A stretch of DNA of 64,000 nt from Calothrix sp. NIES-4105 (GTDB lineage: Bacteria; Cyanobacteriota; Cyanobacteriia; Cyanobacteriales; Nostocaceae): contig NZ_AP018291.1 of NCBI RefSeq assembly GCF_002368415.1, forward strand, positions 186,001 to 250,000. The letters are read 5' to 3'. The first letter of the stretch is position 1. Each line of letters starts with the position of its first letter. Below, in pieces: positions 28,290 to 36,672 of the stretch. Below the pieces are notes generated by a model that worked only from the letters and a program-made list of their open reading frames with translations, was not told where the DNA came from and made no database searches. The translations under genes were made by a program, and so were the position numbers.

Positions 28290-30056
28290 ATGGCTACTTA
28301 CGCAATTTGCAGGATTCAAAAAATTAAGAATTGGGGAGACCTGGGAAGTAGTTCGCAGCATACTACTAGGGAACGTTACACCCCCAATGCTGATTACTCG
28401 GTTCAAAATATTCGGCTGATTGGCGCCAGTGATGTAGCATTAGACACCCTGTTTAGAGATAAAATCGGCGCCCAAACGATTCGTTCAAATGCTGTATTAG
28501 GCGTTGAAATGTTGCTAAGTGCCAGTCCGCAATATTTTCGTCCAGATAACCCTGAGCAAGCTGGCGCGTATAATAAAGAATTTGTTGATGAGTTTGCAGT
28601 TGCCTCGACTAACTGGTTACTCGAACGCTACCAAGATAAAGTCGTGAGAGCAGAATTACATTTAGATGAAGCGACTCCTCATATTCATGCTTACATTGTA
28701 CCAATTGATAATAGGAATCGTCTCAACTCCCGCGCATTTTTTAATGGCAGGCAACAATTATCTGAGATGCAAGACAGTTTTGCCGATGCTGTAAAACATC
28801 TTGGAATTGAACGTGGTGTTAAAGGTTCAAAAGCAACCCATACATCTGTGAAAAAATATTATGCTGAAGTTAATCAAAAATCTGACAATATAAATTTTGA
28901 GGACTTACCTCAACCCACACAGAATCAAAATCCTTTTATATATCGTGAAGAATTAAAACAAGCTCTTCAATCTAATCTTGATACAATTAATAGTCAGTTA
29001 GCTGACCGCGCGCGTATTCTTAAAGAAAAAGGGGAACTTGCTGAAACTGCTTTATCTTCTGAACGCGAGCGGCAGAAATTAGAACAGCGTGTCAAAATGC
29101 TAGAACAAGAAGTAATCTCATTAAGGTTGCAAGCTGAACTTCTGCGAGACTTACCATTAGATGATGTTGCTTACCAGCTAGGATTATTCCTTGATAAAAA
29201 AGGTAATAATCGCTGGAGAGGAAATAACCATATTATTAGTATTGTTGACACAAAATTTTATGACTTCGGTGCCAATCAAAAAGGTGGAGGTGGTGCAATT
29301 GATTTAGTTATGCACGTCAACCAATGTGATTTTAAAGATGCACTTAAATGGTTAGCCGAACGCTTCAACTCTCAAGAAATTGCTAAAGCTGTCACCCATC
29401 ATATCAGAACCCAAACCGAACAAATTAGCAAATATAATTTAACTAATAACTCAAATAAATTTACACCACCAGGCGCCGATGAATCTCACTGGCGTGAAGT
29501 TCAAAAATATCTGACAAAATCAAGAAAATTATCCGAGCCTTTAATCCAAGCTCTCCACACCAATAACTTAATTTACGCTGACAAAAATTCTAACGTAGTA
29601 TTTATAATGAGAAATCTCGTCGGAGAAACCACAGGCGCCTACTTACGCGGTACTATAGGTTCAAGGAATCCATTCATTGGATTTGCACCAGATACAAAAC
29701 GTACTGCTGGATGGTTCCACCTAACCATCGGTGGACAAGCATCCGACCCAATTACACGCGCGGTTCTCGTAAAATCACCCATCGAAGCACTTTCAATCGC
29801 GAGTTTGATGGGCAATAACGAAAAAACATTATACTGTTCTGCAGATAGCGCGCGCTCTTTACCAACCTCCGAATCTTTTAGAAACATTCCCACAATAATT
29901 GCAGCTTACGACAACGACTCAGCAGGTGACGAAATTTCTAAACAAATCAAGGAGATAATACCCCACGCCACCCGACTGCGACCAAAAGCCAAAGATTGGA
30001 ACGAACAACTCGAAAAACAAACACCTACCCAAACCAAAAAACAATTCTTCAGCTAG
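28290..30056 (+). CDS. MobV-family relaxase with C-terminal DUF3991/TOPRIM region
   Basis: 588 residues. The N-terminal ~200 residues are a Mob_Pre relaxase with the HUH-type motif HLDEATPHIHAYIVP and the early NIRLIG motif. A coiled coil follows (about 235-285). The C-terminal half resembles DUF3991 plus TOPRIM: WFHLTIGGQ, VKSPIEALSIASLMG, YDNDSAGDE and LRPKAKDWNEQL. It would nick oriT and lead plasmid DNA into a recipient, with the TOPRIM part possibly acting in priming. All key residues are present. Confidence 0.9.
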   Translation: MATYAICRIQKIKNWGDLGSSSQHTTRERYTPNADYSVQNIRLIGASDVALDTLFRDKIGAQTIRSNAVLGVEMLLSASPQYFRPDNPEQAGAYNKEFVDEFAVASTNWLLERYQDKVVRAELHLDEATPHIHAYIVPIDNRNRLNSRAFFNGRQQLSEMQDSFADAVKHLGIERGVKGSKATHTSVKKYYAEVNQKSDNINFEDLPQPTQNQNPFIYREELKQALQSNLDTINSQLADRARILKEKGELAETALSSERERQKLEQRVKMLEQEVISLRLQAELLRDLPLDDVAYQLGLFLDKKGNNRWRGNNHIISIVDTKFYDFGANQKGGGGAIDLVMHVNQCDFKDALKWLAERFNSQEIAKAVTHHIRTQTEQISKYNLTNNSNKFTPPGADESHWREVQKYLTKSRKLSEPLIQALHTNNLIYADKNSNVVFIMRNLVGETTGAYLRGTIGSRNPFIGFAPDTKRTAGWFHLTIGGQASDPITRAVLVKSPIEALSIASLMGNNEKTLYCSADSARSLPTSESFRNIPTIIAAYDNDSAGDEISKQIKEIIPHATRLRPKAKDWNEQLEKQTPTQTKKQFFS

Positions 30057-30070
30057 AACATTAAAACTCA

Positions 30071-30202
30071 GTGTACTTGCTTTACTTGCAGGAAGCACGC
30101 TTACCAATTCTTGCCATCAACATATACACATTATCCCAACTTCAAACACAAATAGAAGCTCTACAAAAATATATGGAGACACAAGAAGAATCGTTACAAT
30201 GA
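30071..30202 (+). CDS. Small coiled-coil protein after the relaxase gene
   Basis: 43 codons from GTG at 30071: YLLYLQEARLPILAINIY followed by a Gln/Glu-rich coiled coil (LSQLQTQIEALQKYMETQEE). Composition is clearly coding-like, and small proteins of this kind follow relaxase genes on Nostoc plasmids in my experience. It starts 14 bp after the relaxase stop. The function is unknown; it could also be the tail of a longer decayed gene. Confidence 0.45.
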   Translation: MYLLYLQEARLPILAINIYTLSQLQTQIEALQKYMETQEESLQ

Positions 30203-30203
30203 T

Positions 30204-31400
30204 TTAAGGAAATAGTACCGTCTTATAAATTTCTAATAATTTTATATCGATGTAAACTTGTAAGTAACTATATTTTTCCAACTGCTTCTGGTCATAAGGC
30301 AACCAAATGTTTATTCCACAAAAATTTTTTGGTCGGTCTAAGATGCCATAGTAAGTACCTCCGTCTTTGTATCTATAAATAATCTTCTTCTGGAGAAAAT
30401 CAGCAAAGTTTTGATATAACTTTTGCGTTTGAGGTAATGAACTGCTGATTTTTTGAAATAACTCAATAATATCAACAAATTGCTCCTCCATATAATAACG
30501 AACCTGGAATTTATTAAGTTTGACTACGTTAGGTTTAGAAGCAATGATAGCATCAATAAGTGGGTTCAGTACTTTAGGCAGCTGCTTTATATAACTATTG
30601 TTAGTAACAGTGTAACTGTTATACATGTCATCACTTTCAAATTCCATAATTTTTACAGCAAGCTGACCACCATCTATTTGCGGATGTTTTCCTAAAAAAT
30701 TTAGCAGCGACTCATAGTAAGAGTTAGGGGCGCCAAGCAATAATTGAGAAGAAAGAGTATATTTACTAACATCTTGAAAAGTATAGTGAGTTTCAAACGT
30801 TCCTTTATAACAATTTTGGAAGAAAAGCAATTCTAAATTATTACTTACTCTTTTATTAAAATCATAAATTATATTTTTAAGATTTTTATAACTCATCCAT
30901 TTAATGCTTGTAGTTAAACCTGGTTGAGGATTATCGTCCGGACTTATTTCATCTAAACTACCACCATGACCTAAAAAAACAACAGCCCATTTTTTACTCT
31001 TAAACTGTGATTGTGCCCAATCTAAATATTCAGCAAATACCTTTTCATTAGCACTATCACCTGTATTCAATAATTGCACATCAACTGAATCTTTTTTAAT
31101 TACTCTTCTTGAAAGCTGTTTATCACCATAAAAATCAGACTGAACCAAAACAAGTATATTATCATCTTTTACACCCTTAGATAACATTTTTATTATGGGC
31201 AACCCAAACCTAGAAAGATTATTATCATAAGGCATCCAATATAAAATTATCCAATCATATAGTTTCTGTTTTTCTTTATGCTTGCTTGGTAAAGCTTTAG
31301 CTAGATAAAGTGTTAAATAATTTATAAATAAAAATGAAGCTAAAAATAATGATGTATGTTTGAAAAACTTTCTTCTACCTAGCAAATAACTTAATAACAT
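30204..31400 (-). CDS. Clostripain/gingipain-like (family C11) cysteine peptidase
   Basis: 398 residues. Signal-anchor near the N-terminus (SLFLASFLFINYLTLYLAKA). The caspase-like fold of clostripain proteins is seen in DWIILYWMPYDNNL, catalytic His in VVFLGHGGSLDE and catalytic Cys in LLFFQNCYKGTFE. These peptidases often cleave after Arg or Lys and are usually extracytoplasmic. The middle of this gene is duplicated as a fragment at 4730-4878. It converges with the relaxase region. Confidence 0.82.
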   Translation of the reverse strand: MLLSYLLGRRKFFKHTSLFLASFLFINYLTLYLAKALPSKHKEKQKLYDWIILYWMPYDNNLSRFGLPIIKMLSKGVKDDNILVLVQSDFYGDKQLSRRVIKKDSVDVQLLNTGDSANEKVFAEYLDWAQSQFKSKKWAVVFLGHGGSLDEISPDDNPQPGLTTSIKWMSYKNLKNIIYDFNKRVSNNLELLFFQNCYKGTFETHYTFQDVSKYTLSSQLLLGAPNSYYESLLNFLGKHPQIDGGQLAVKIMEFESDDMYNSYTVTNNSYIKQLPKVLNPLIDAIIASKPNVVKLNKFQVRYYMEEQFVDIIELFQKISSSLPQTQKLYQNFADFLQKKIIYRYKDGGTYYGILDRPKNFCGINIWLPYDQKQLEKYSYLQVYIDIKLLEIYKTVLFP

Positions 31401-31531
31401 TTTTTTCAGTGGTTATACATACTTATATTGAAGTATCATTTTTTATAATGACTAAAAATATTTACATTATTTTAAACTTTTGATGTTATGAATCAGATAA
31501 TAATTACAAGAATGAATTAGGGGAAGTTGAC

Positions 31532-32326
31532 ATGGTTATGTATTCTTATCCTGCTCCGGTCGATCAGTTATTAACTTATGGCGATGCCAGTGAAATCAAA
31601 GAAGTTCCAAACTATGTTGAAGAATTAGGTTTTAGTAAAAACCATATTGGCGCCCTTATTAACATTGCGACTGATATAGAATTAAATTCTGCCCATACTG
31701 ATAGTTTAGAAGTTTGGGCGCCTATTCACGCGGTGCGTGTACTTGGTCAACTGCGTGCAGAAGAAGCAATTCAATCGTTGATCGACCTGTTTGAACTTGA
31801 TGACGACTGGATGGGAAACGAATTACCAGTAGCATTAGCAGCAATAGGACTATCCGCTATCAATTCTCTTGAAGCATATCTGATAAATTCCTCAAATCCT
31901 TACTTTCAACGTATACGTGTATCAGGCACACTTGTCAAAATTGCTCAAATATATCCGGATACGCGCGACCGATGCGTAGCTATAATAACGCAACAACTAG
32001 AAAAGTGCGCTGATAATCCTACAGATATGAACGCTTGTTTGGTTGGCGACCTCATTGAGCCAAATGCCGTTAAATCTGCACCTGTTATAGAACGCGCGTT
32101 TGCAGCTAAAAAAGTTATGCCAATTTTAGCGGGCGATTGGGATGAAGTACAGGTCTCACTGGGATTAAAAACTCGTGAAGAAGTGCCTATTCGTAGATTT
32201 ACCTTGAAAGAAATGTCTGAAGCTTTGGGAATTGAGCAGCTTGTGAGCGAACCCCGTGGTTTTGCTAAAACAGAGAGTAAGACAAGTAAGAAAAAAAGCG
32301 CCAAGAAAAATAAAAAGCGTAAATAG
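31532..32326 (+). CDS. HEAT-repeat/DUF1186-like protein with Lys-rich tail
   Basis: 264 residues. Helical repeats at about 60-190 (APIHAVRVLGQLRAEEAIQS, LPVALAAIGLSAINSLEAYL) resemble DUF1186/HEAT-like scaffolds. The C-terminal 20 residues are almost all Lys and Ser, probably binding nucleic acid. It has a good ribosome site (AGGGGAAG). Function unknown; likely cytoplasmic. Confidence 0.6.
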   Translation: MVMYSYPAPVDQLLTYGDASEIKEVPNYVEELGFSKNHIGALINIATDIELNSAHTDSLEVWAPIHAVRVLGQLRAEEAIQSLIDLFELDDDWMGNELPVALAAIGLSAINSLEAYLINSSNPYFQRIRVSGTLVKIAQIYPDTRDRCVAIITQQLEKCADNPTDMNACLVGDLIEPNAVKSAPVIERAFAAKKVMPILAGDWDEVQVSLGLKTREEVPIRRFTLKEMSEALGIEQLVSEPRGFAKTESKTSKKKSAKKNKKRK

Positions 32327-32457
32327 GTAAGTCTGGAGAGCGCCTACCGTAGGTAATCCAATATTTAATTTGATTATGTTCTAGCTTTCTAATTTATAAA
32401 CTAGCTAGAACAGTGTCACAAGCCCAATCAAACCACGGACACTTCGCTGCACTCCTT

Positions 32458-33117
32458 TCACAGCAACGCCAAAGCGTCCGCGAGCGCTTGTTCTATCAAC
32501 TTTAACTTTGTCCTGACTTGGGTAACTTTATTTCGACGTTCAATACCTTCTCTTGCCTCCAAGTTTCGAGGGTCGTCACTGCGGCTCAGATGAATTACTC
32601 TAACTTTTGCTTGTCTTTCAAACGGTTCAAATATTGGTTTCATCGCTGTCAACTTATTGTACTGGTAAGCACGACGGTACGATTCAACACCTCGTTCAGT
32701 CAAATGAGACCTTGGACGTTTGACATTATAACTGTGAACCTCGCAACTTTCGGGTGCAATATATTGCCCTTCAAATTGTGTCAGACGCGAACGTAGTTGA
32801 TCTAAACTGGCGCCAACTTGATTAATTAGTTCATGTATACTTAGCGACTCCAGCGACTGAGGACAGGCTCGGCTCATTAACATCATTATTGCTGCTTGGC
32901 GCCTGTTAATTCTAATTTTATCGTGAACGTATTTAAATTCTCCTTGCTTTTGTGACGTTTGGATTTGCCGAACTATTATCAACTCAACTTCTTCCTCTAC
33001 GGTTAAGTCGTTAGCCAAACTGCAAGTTCTGTAATTAGGACATTCATACACTTCTAAACCTGGCTGCATCATCATCGACGCACAACTAAAACCAAAGCCA
33101 CATTTTTTCTTGGGCAT
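32458..33117 (-). CDS. Hypothetical protein with N-terminal Cys cluster
   Basis: 219 residues. Cysteines at about 6, 12, 26 and 32 (KKCGFGFSCAS, YECPNYRTC) could bind a metal. The rest is helical and basic (INRRQAAIMMLMSRACPQSL, VKRPRSHLTERGVESYRRAY). I do not recognise the family; similar proteins are common on cyanobacterial plasmids. It converges with the HEAT-like gene. Confidence 0.55.
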   Translation of the reverse strand: MPKKKCGFGFSCASMMMQPGLEVYECPNYRTCSLANDLTVEEEVELIIVRQIQTSQKQGEFKYVHDKIRINRRQAAIMMLMSRACPQSLESLSIHELINQVGASLDQLRSRLTQFEGQYIAPESCEVHSYNVKRPRSHLTERGVESYRRAYQYNKLTAMKPIFEPFERQAKVRVIHLSRSDDPRNLEAREGIERRNKVTQVRTKLKLIEQALADALALL

Positions 33118-33195
33118 AGGAAGTATTCTTTTGTTCTAGTTTTATGTTTTTATTTTAAAGCTATAACAACGTCTTATTAAAGCTATAACGACACC

Positions 33196-33399
33196 TTAGT
33201 GATAAATATAAGTAAGGTCTTGCGGTCTACGACTTCCAACTTGAAATTCGTACATATGTTCATCGTAATGGTCAAATGCCTTAAAGATAATTTTACGAAG
33301 TTCTGAAAGCGTATTACTGCCTTTAATCTCAATCGTTCGAGATACCACTGGGTTTTTAGCAACAAATTTCTCCGTTATTGGACAGATATGAGCGACCAA
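33196..33399 (-). pseudogene. pRiA4b ORF-3-like protein, N-terminal fragment
   Basis: 67 codons encoding SRTIEIKGSNTLSELRKIIF and FDHYDEHMYEFQVGSRRPQD, matching the beginning of pRiA4b ORF-3 (IS1096 TnpR-like) proteins: a strand, then LxxLHxxIxxAFxWxxxHLYxF. The frame then stops after ~15 residues although the family normally continues for >100. Probably a truncated copy. Confidence 0.6.
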
Positions 33400-33628
33400 G
33401 TGTAATTATTAGTACTAATTTTAGTGGTTGCTAAGTATTTAGCGCAAAAAAAGCGCTATTTTACCGAGTGAATTTGTGTAATTAGTCTATTTTTTATACA
33501 CCCTTATACTGCTTTCCCATTTGGAAGCATATGGAGAACAGCAGTTTTAGAATTCTTAAATCCCTATATTTGGTACTACTGGTTAACTTCGTTAGTGGTA
33601 TAATTGTTCTGATTTTTCAATACGGCGC

Positions 33629-34135
33629 CTATATATTACTAAACCTTCTGTACCCTCTGTAATTGATGTCACTTAAATCAATATATTCAGGGTCAAATTC
33701 CCCTTCTAACCATTCTATTTTTTCTTCATATTCTGGGTTTTCTGGGTCGCTAAGTATGGTCAATAATTCTGCATATCCCCAAACACCACCACAATCAAAT
33801 GGTGGGCAAGCTCTTTTTCCTGCAACACATACAGGGTAATAGGTATTAGGCGCCGATGGTAGTATCTTTTCAATTAGAATTTCATGCTCCCAAGAGTCAC
33901 CGAAGTCATACATGTAAGAAAACTTAACTTTTTCGCTACTACCAATTAAGCTACTGAGTTTTACATTTTTCTCGTCACGCATACCCAAATCGTAATCTTC
34001 ATGTGGTACGCCATAATCCACACCACGAATACTCCAAGAGTGAAGATGATAATCAGCCCAACCCATTACCTCCTGAACAATATTGTGTAATTGTCCAAGC
34101 TTTATATTACTTTTTACTAGTTTGTTTTCGTTCAA
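33629..34135 (-). CDS. Plasmid pRiA4b ORF-3-like protein
   Basis: 168 residues. Family motifs: LGQLHNIVQEVMGWADYHLH, FSYMYDFGDSWEHEILIE, and the Cys motif GKRACPPFDCGGVWGYAELL. The usual first strand (KITLKGsKPPIWRR) is missing, and the frame starts at TTG inside the upstream gene (29-bp overlap), so the N-terminus is short or the gene is slightly truncated. The family is common on plasmids; its role is not established. Confidence 0.78.
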   Translation of the reverse strand: MNENKLVKSNIKLGQLHNIVQEVMGWADYHLHSWSIRGVDYGVPHEDYDLGMRDEKNVKLSSLIGSSEKVKFSYMYDFGDSWEHEILIEKILPSAPNTYYPVCVAGKRACPPFDCGGVWGYAELLTILSDPENPEYEEKIEWLEGEFDPEYIDLSDINYRGYRRFSNI

Positions 34136-34781
34136 GTCTACTAACTTTTGATTCTAACCCCATTAAACGCTTTGCAAACCCTTTCATATTTTTGCGTGTT
34201 GGGTTTGCTAATTGTTGTTCCATTAATTCAATTGTAGAGGCAACTGACTTCCAACCTGCCACTAGGTCATCATTTAATGCCTTGATTCTTAAATCGCGCG
34301 CTGTTTTTAGTTGGTCAGTAATTATATCAGTTCGCTTGCGATGCTTCCCATAAATTTCAAATATTACTGTATCGAAACTTGATGATCTATCATTACATTT
34401 GATAGGAAGTAGTTTAGCTATATTGTACATTATCGGTTCACGAAATGATAATGTTTGTTGTGTATCTGATATACTAACAGTAGGTTGAATGTCAATATCT
34501 AGTATTTCAAGGAATCTTTGGCGAAATAATGCTAATGATTGTTTGCGACTTGTGTTTTTTATTGACTTATAGACAACGCTTTTTATGTCTGACCTGTCTG
34601 GGCAATCAATACCTACACCGGGAAAATGGCGCCAATAAGTTCGTTTATGCTCACCGCGAGCTAAACAAATCTCGCCAAAGCACGTTCCACATACTGGTAG
34701 TTTATCTCGATATGTTTCGTAATTAGCATTAGATGCTTCTATTGTATCACCATCTACTATGCTAAATGCTGTTACACTCAT
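34107..34781 (-). CDS. Hypothetical protein with CoiA-like N-terminal zinc-binding segment
   Basis: 224 residues. Near residues 31-60 it reads LPVCGTCFGEICLARGEHKR and YWRHFPGVGIDCPDRS, a Cys/His arrangement like the N-terminal zinc region of CoiA-like nuclease-associated proteins. The remainder is helical and basic, ending MGLESKVSRLERKQTSKK. No nuclease motif is seen. It overlaps the downstream pRiA4b-like gene by 29 bp. Confidence 0.5.
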   Translation of the reverse strand: MSVTAFSIVDGDTIEASNANYETYRDKLPVCGTCFGEICLARGEHKRTYWRHFPGVGIDCPDRSDIKSVVYKSIKNTSRKQSLALFRQRFLEILDIDIQPTVSISDTQQTLSFREPIMYNIAKLLPIKCNDRSSSFDTVIFEIYGKHRKRTDIITDQLKTARDLRIKALNDDLVAGWKSVASTIELMEQQLANPTRKNMKGFAKRLMGLESKVSRLERKQTSKK

Positions 34782-34906
34782 GTCCGTTTAATTAATGATT
34801 ATTTAATAACGGACATGCGTGCATTTTTGGTGATATTGAATACAAAAAATGAGGTGTATAAAGAGGGATATATATAGTTTACACATCCCTTTATTCTGTA
34901 AGTGTC

Positions 34907-35458
34907 TTAATTCAAGCAATAATTATTGAACCAAGTTATAATTTTGTTCCGATAGGTACTAATGCTTCCAAATGATTCAAATATTCCAAAGCTTGAAGGA
35001 TTTTGCATACACTCTTGTACCTGTTTTTGATGCTCAAGCAATATTTGTGCTAATTGCTCTTTGGTAATTTCTGCTTTTTTATTGGGGTCAGGTTTGGGGT
35101 ATTGTTCCCGTAGAAATTTCATCCCTTCTTTGAAGTCTGCTAGATATAATTGGTGGTCAATTCTGTTAAGCAGTAGAATATGTGATGGTTCGGTGTCATC
35201 TGAGCCAAAATCGATACTGTATTCTGGTTTTATTTTTTGGTAGACTGAAGCTAATTGTATACTCATAGCTTCATTGTGAAGCAGAGGGTAGTATACATCG
35301 AAGTAAGAAAATGTTGCACTCCACCCGCCGTCGCTCCAAGTAGCATTTGTTGCCTGGTAAAATATCCCAATCCACTCTTTTGCTTCCTTTGCCACGTTCA
35401 TTGCTTCAAGTAGAAAGTGTGGTGCGGGAATGAATAATTTATAACTTTTTTCAAGCAT
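34907..35458 (-). CDS. Hypothetical protein
   Basis: 183 residues with mixed alpha/beta composition, no signal peptide and no motif I recognise. Segments such as HILLLNRIDHQLYLADFKEG and the C-terminal IITWFNNYCLN look like a folded cytoplasmic protein. Codon use resembles its neighbours. Confidence 0.5.
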   Translation of the reverse strand: MLEKSYKLFIPAPHFLLEAMNVAKEAKEWIGIFYQATNATWSDGGWSATFSYFDVYYPLLHNEAMSIQLASVYQKIKPEYSIDFGSDDTEPSHILLLNRIDHQLYLADFKEGMKFLREQYPKPDPNKKAEITKEQLAQILLEHQKQVQECMQNPSSFGIFESFGSISTYRNKIITWFNNYCLN

Positions 35459-35523
35459 GATATTTTCCCTTAACTGTTAATAGTTTTTTATTTGATGATA
35501 ACTCCAAAACATTTGTTTACTCC

Positions 35524-36276
35524 TTATGCGTAACAATTGAAAATATTTGTTTGAATTGTTAATTCATCAATTGCTCGCGCGTATGCAATTGAAATTGCTG
35601 GGTCACGACTATTCTGATACTTAGTACCTTTGTCACCGCTAAGTTGACCACTTGCTGAGTCAGCACTGAATAGCAACCCAATAATTAAATTATCATCAAG
35701 CTGCCTTTTTGATAGTCCATAGCCATGTGGTTTTATATCGGGTCGCTGCATTTTTATTGAAGTCAGTATCGAAAAGACTTCACTGTTTGGGCGCCGTTTT
35801 AACCCCCCAACCCCGACCCAGGCATTTTGCTGAATAGCATCACCATATTGTGAAAGATGACAATTGTAGTCTGCTGCTGTTTTACCTTGTAGTATAGGTA
35901 TTACATACGGGAGGTTACGTTCATCAAACTCCTCACAAACTTGGTCGTAGATATCCAGTAATTCATAATCATATTCCTCGTCAGCATATTCCATGAAACT
36001 CGCATGAAGCTCCACCATTGCTTCAAGATGAATATCTTTCAGGTGCTTTTTGATCTGATGGTATCGATGTATTGTTAAACGTTGATGTGCAGGGACATCG
36101 AGTTTTGTGAAATCAAGTACCTCATCGAAGCATGGGTAGTCCTGGGTAGAGGCGCCGACGAGAGAACCACCCACTAACTTACTATTCAGTGCCCATTTAT
36201 ATATAGTACTTGCATATTTTTTTGTGGATGGGTAGGGTTTACCATTGAGTAGTCGCGTAAATCCGCAATCTAGCAA
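35524..36276 (-). CDS. DpdA/TGT-like deazapurine transferase domain protein, N-terminally truncated
   Basis: 250 codons. LLDCGFTRLLNGKPYPSTKK resembles the substrate-binding DSGxFtxl segment of tRNA-guanine transglycosylase-like proteins. YVIPILQGKTAADYNCHLSQ and NAWVGVGGLKRRPN match the VLQG and VGvGs/KR segments of DpdA-family enzymes, and IKPHGYGLSK corresponds to their HgFGl motif. Such enzymes insert 7-deazaguanine into DNA or tRNA. No ATG precedes: TTG at 36276 opens the frame and a TAG lies 24-30 bp upstream, so the usual ~50 N-terminal residues are missing. Probably a remnant; no preQ0 genes are nearby. Confidence 0.6.
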   Translation of the reverse strand: MLDCGFTRLLNGKPYPSTKKYASTIYKWALNSKLVGGSLVGASTQDYPCFDEVLDFTKLDVPAHQRLTIHRYHQIKKHLKDIHLEAMVELHASFMEYADEEYDYELLDIYDQVCEEFDERNLPYVIPILQGKTAADYNCHLSQYGDAIQQNAWVGVGGLKRRPNSEVFSILTSIKMQRPDIKPHGYGLSKRQLDDNLIIGLLFSADSASGQLSGDKGTKYQNSRDPAISIAYARAIDELTIQTNIFNCYA

Positions 36277-36672
36277 CCAATCTTTGACGGCGTACTGACA
36301 TAACTAACGTATTTCGGAGTAATCCAAATAAATTGGAGAATCGCGCATATACTTTGTTTGTCTTCTTTTTTCGCGGTCTGATTGACAGCAGTATTTAAAA
36401 CAACTGAATGGCTATACGTGTTTTAAATCTCTTAGGACACTGTATCTAGACCCTAACTCTTACGCCGTAGAGTTTATAGCCATATCGCACTTTAATCAGT
36501 ATTTTGTACCATTCCCACATAGGTGAAGAATTAATTATTAAGCACGTTTTCCCAGTAACGCTTTTTAAAAATCAACCTATATGGTACAAAATTAACTCTC
36601 TATGTATTTCATTCTAACATAAGATTATATTTTTATTGTCTTATTTTCTCGGCTTCAACTCCAAATTATTAT
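36277..36672 (-). ncRNA. Structured region downstream of the TnpB-like gene; candidate guide (omega-like) RNA or transposon end
   Basis: Non-coding. A strong nested inverted repeat occupies 36502-36591: outer arms TTTTGTACCAT / ATGGTACAAAA (11 bp, perfect), inner arms ATAGGT / ACCTAT. It lies 82-171 nt after the TnpB-like stop, the place where TnpB guide RNAs and IS605-type right ends are usually found. The rest of the stretch shows nothing clear. Confidence 0.4.
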
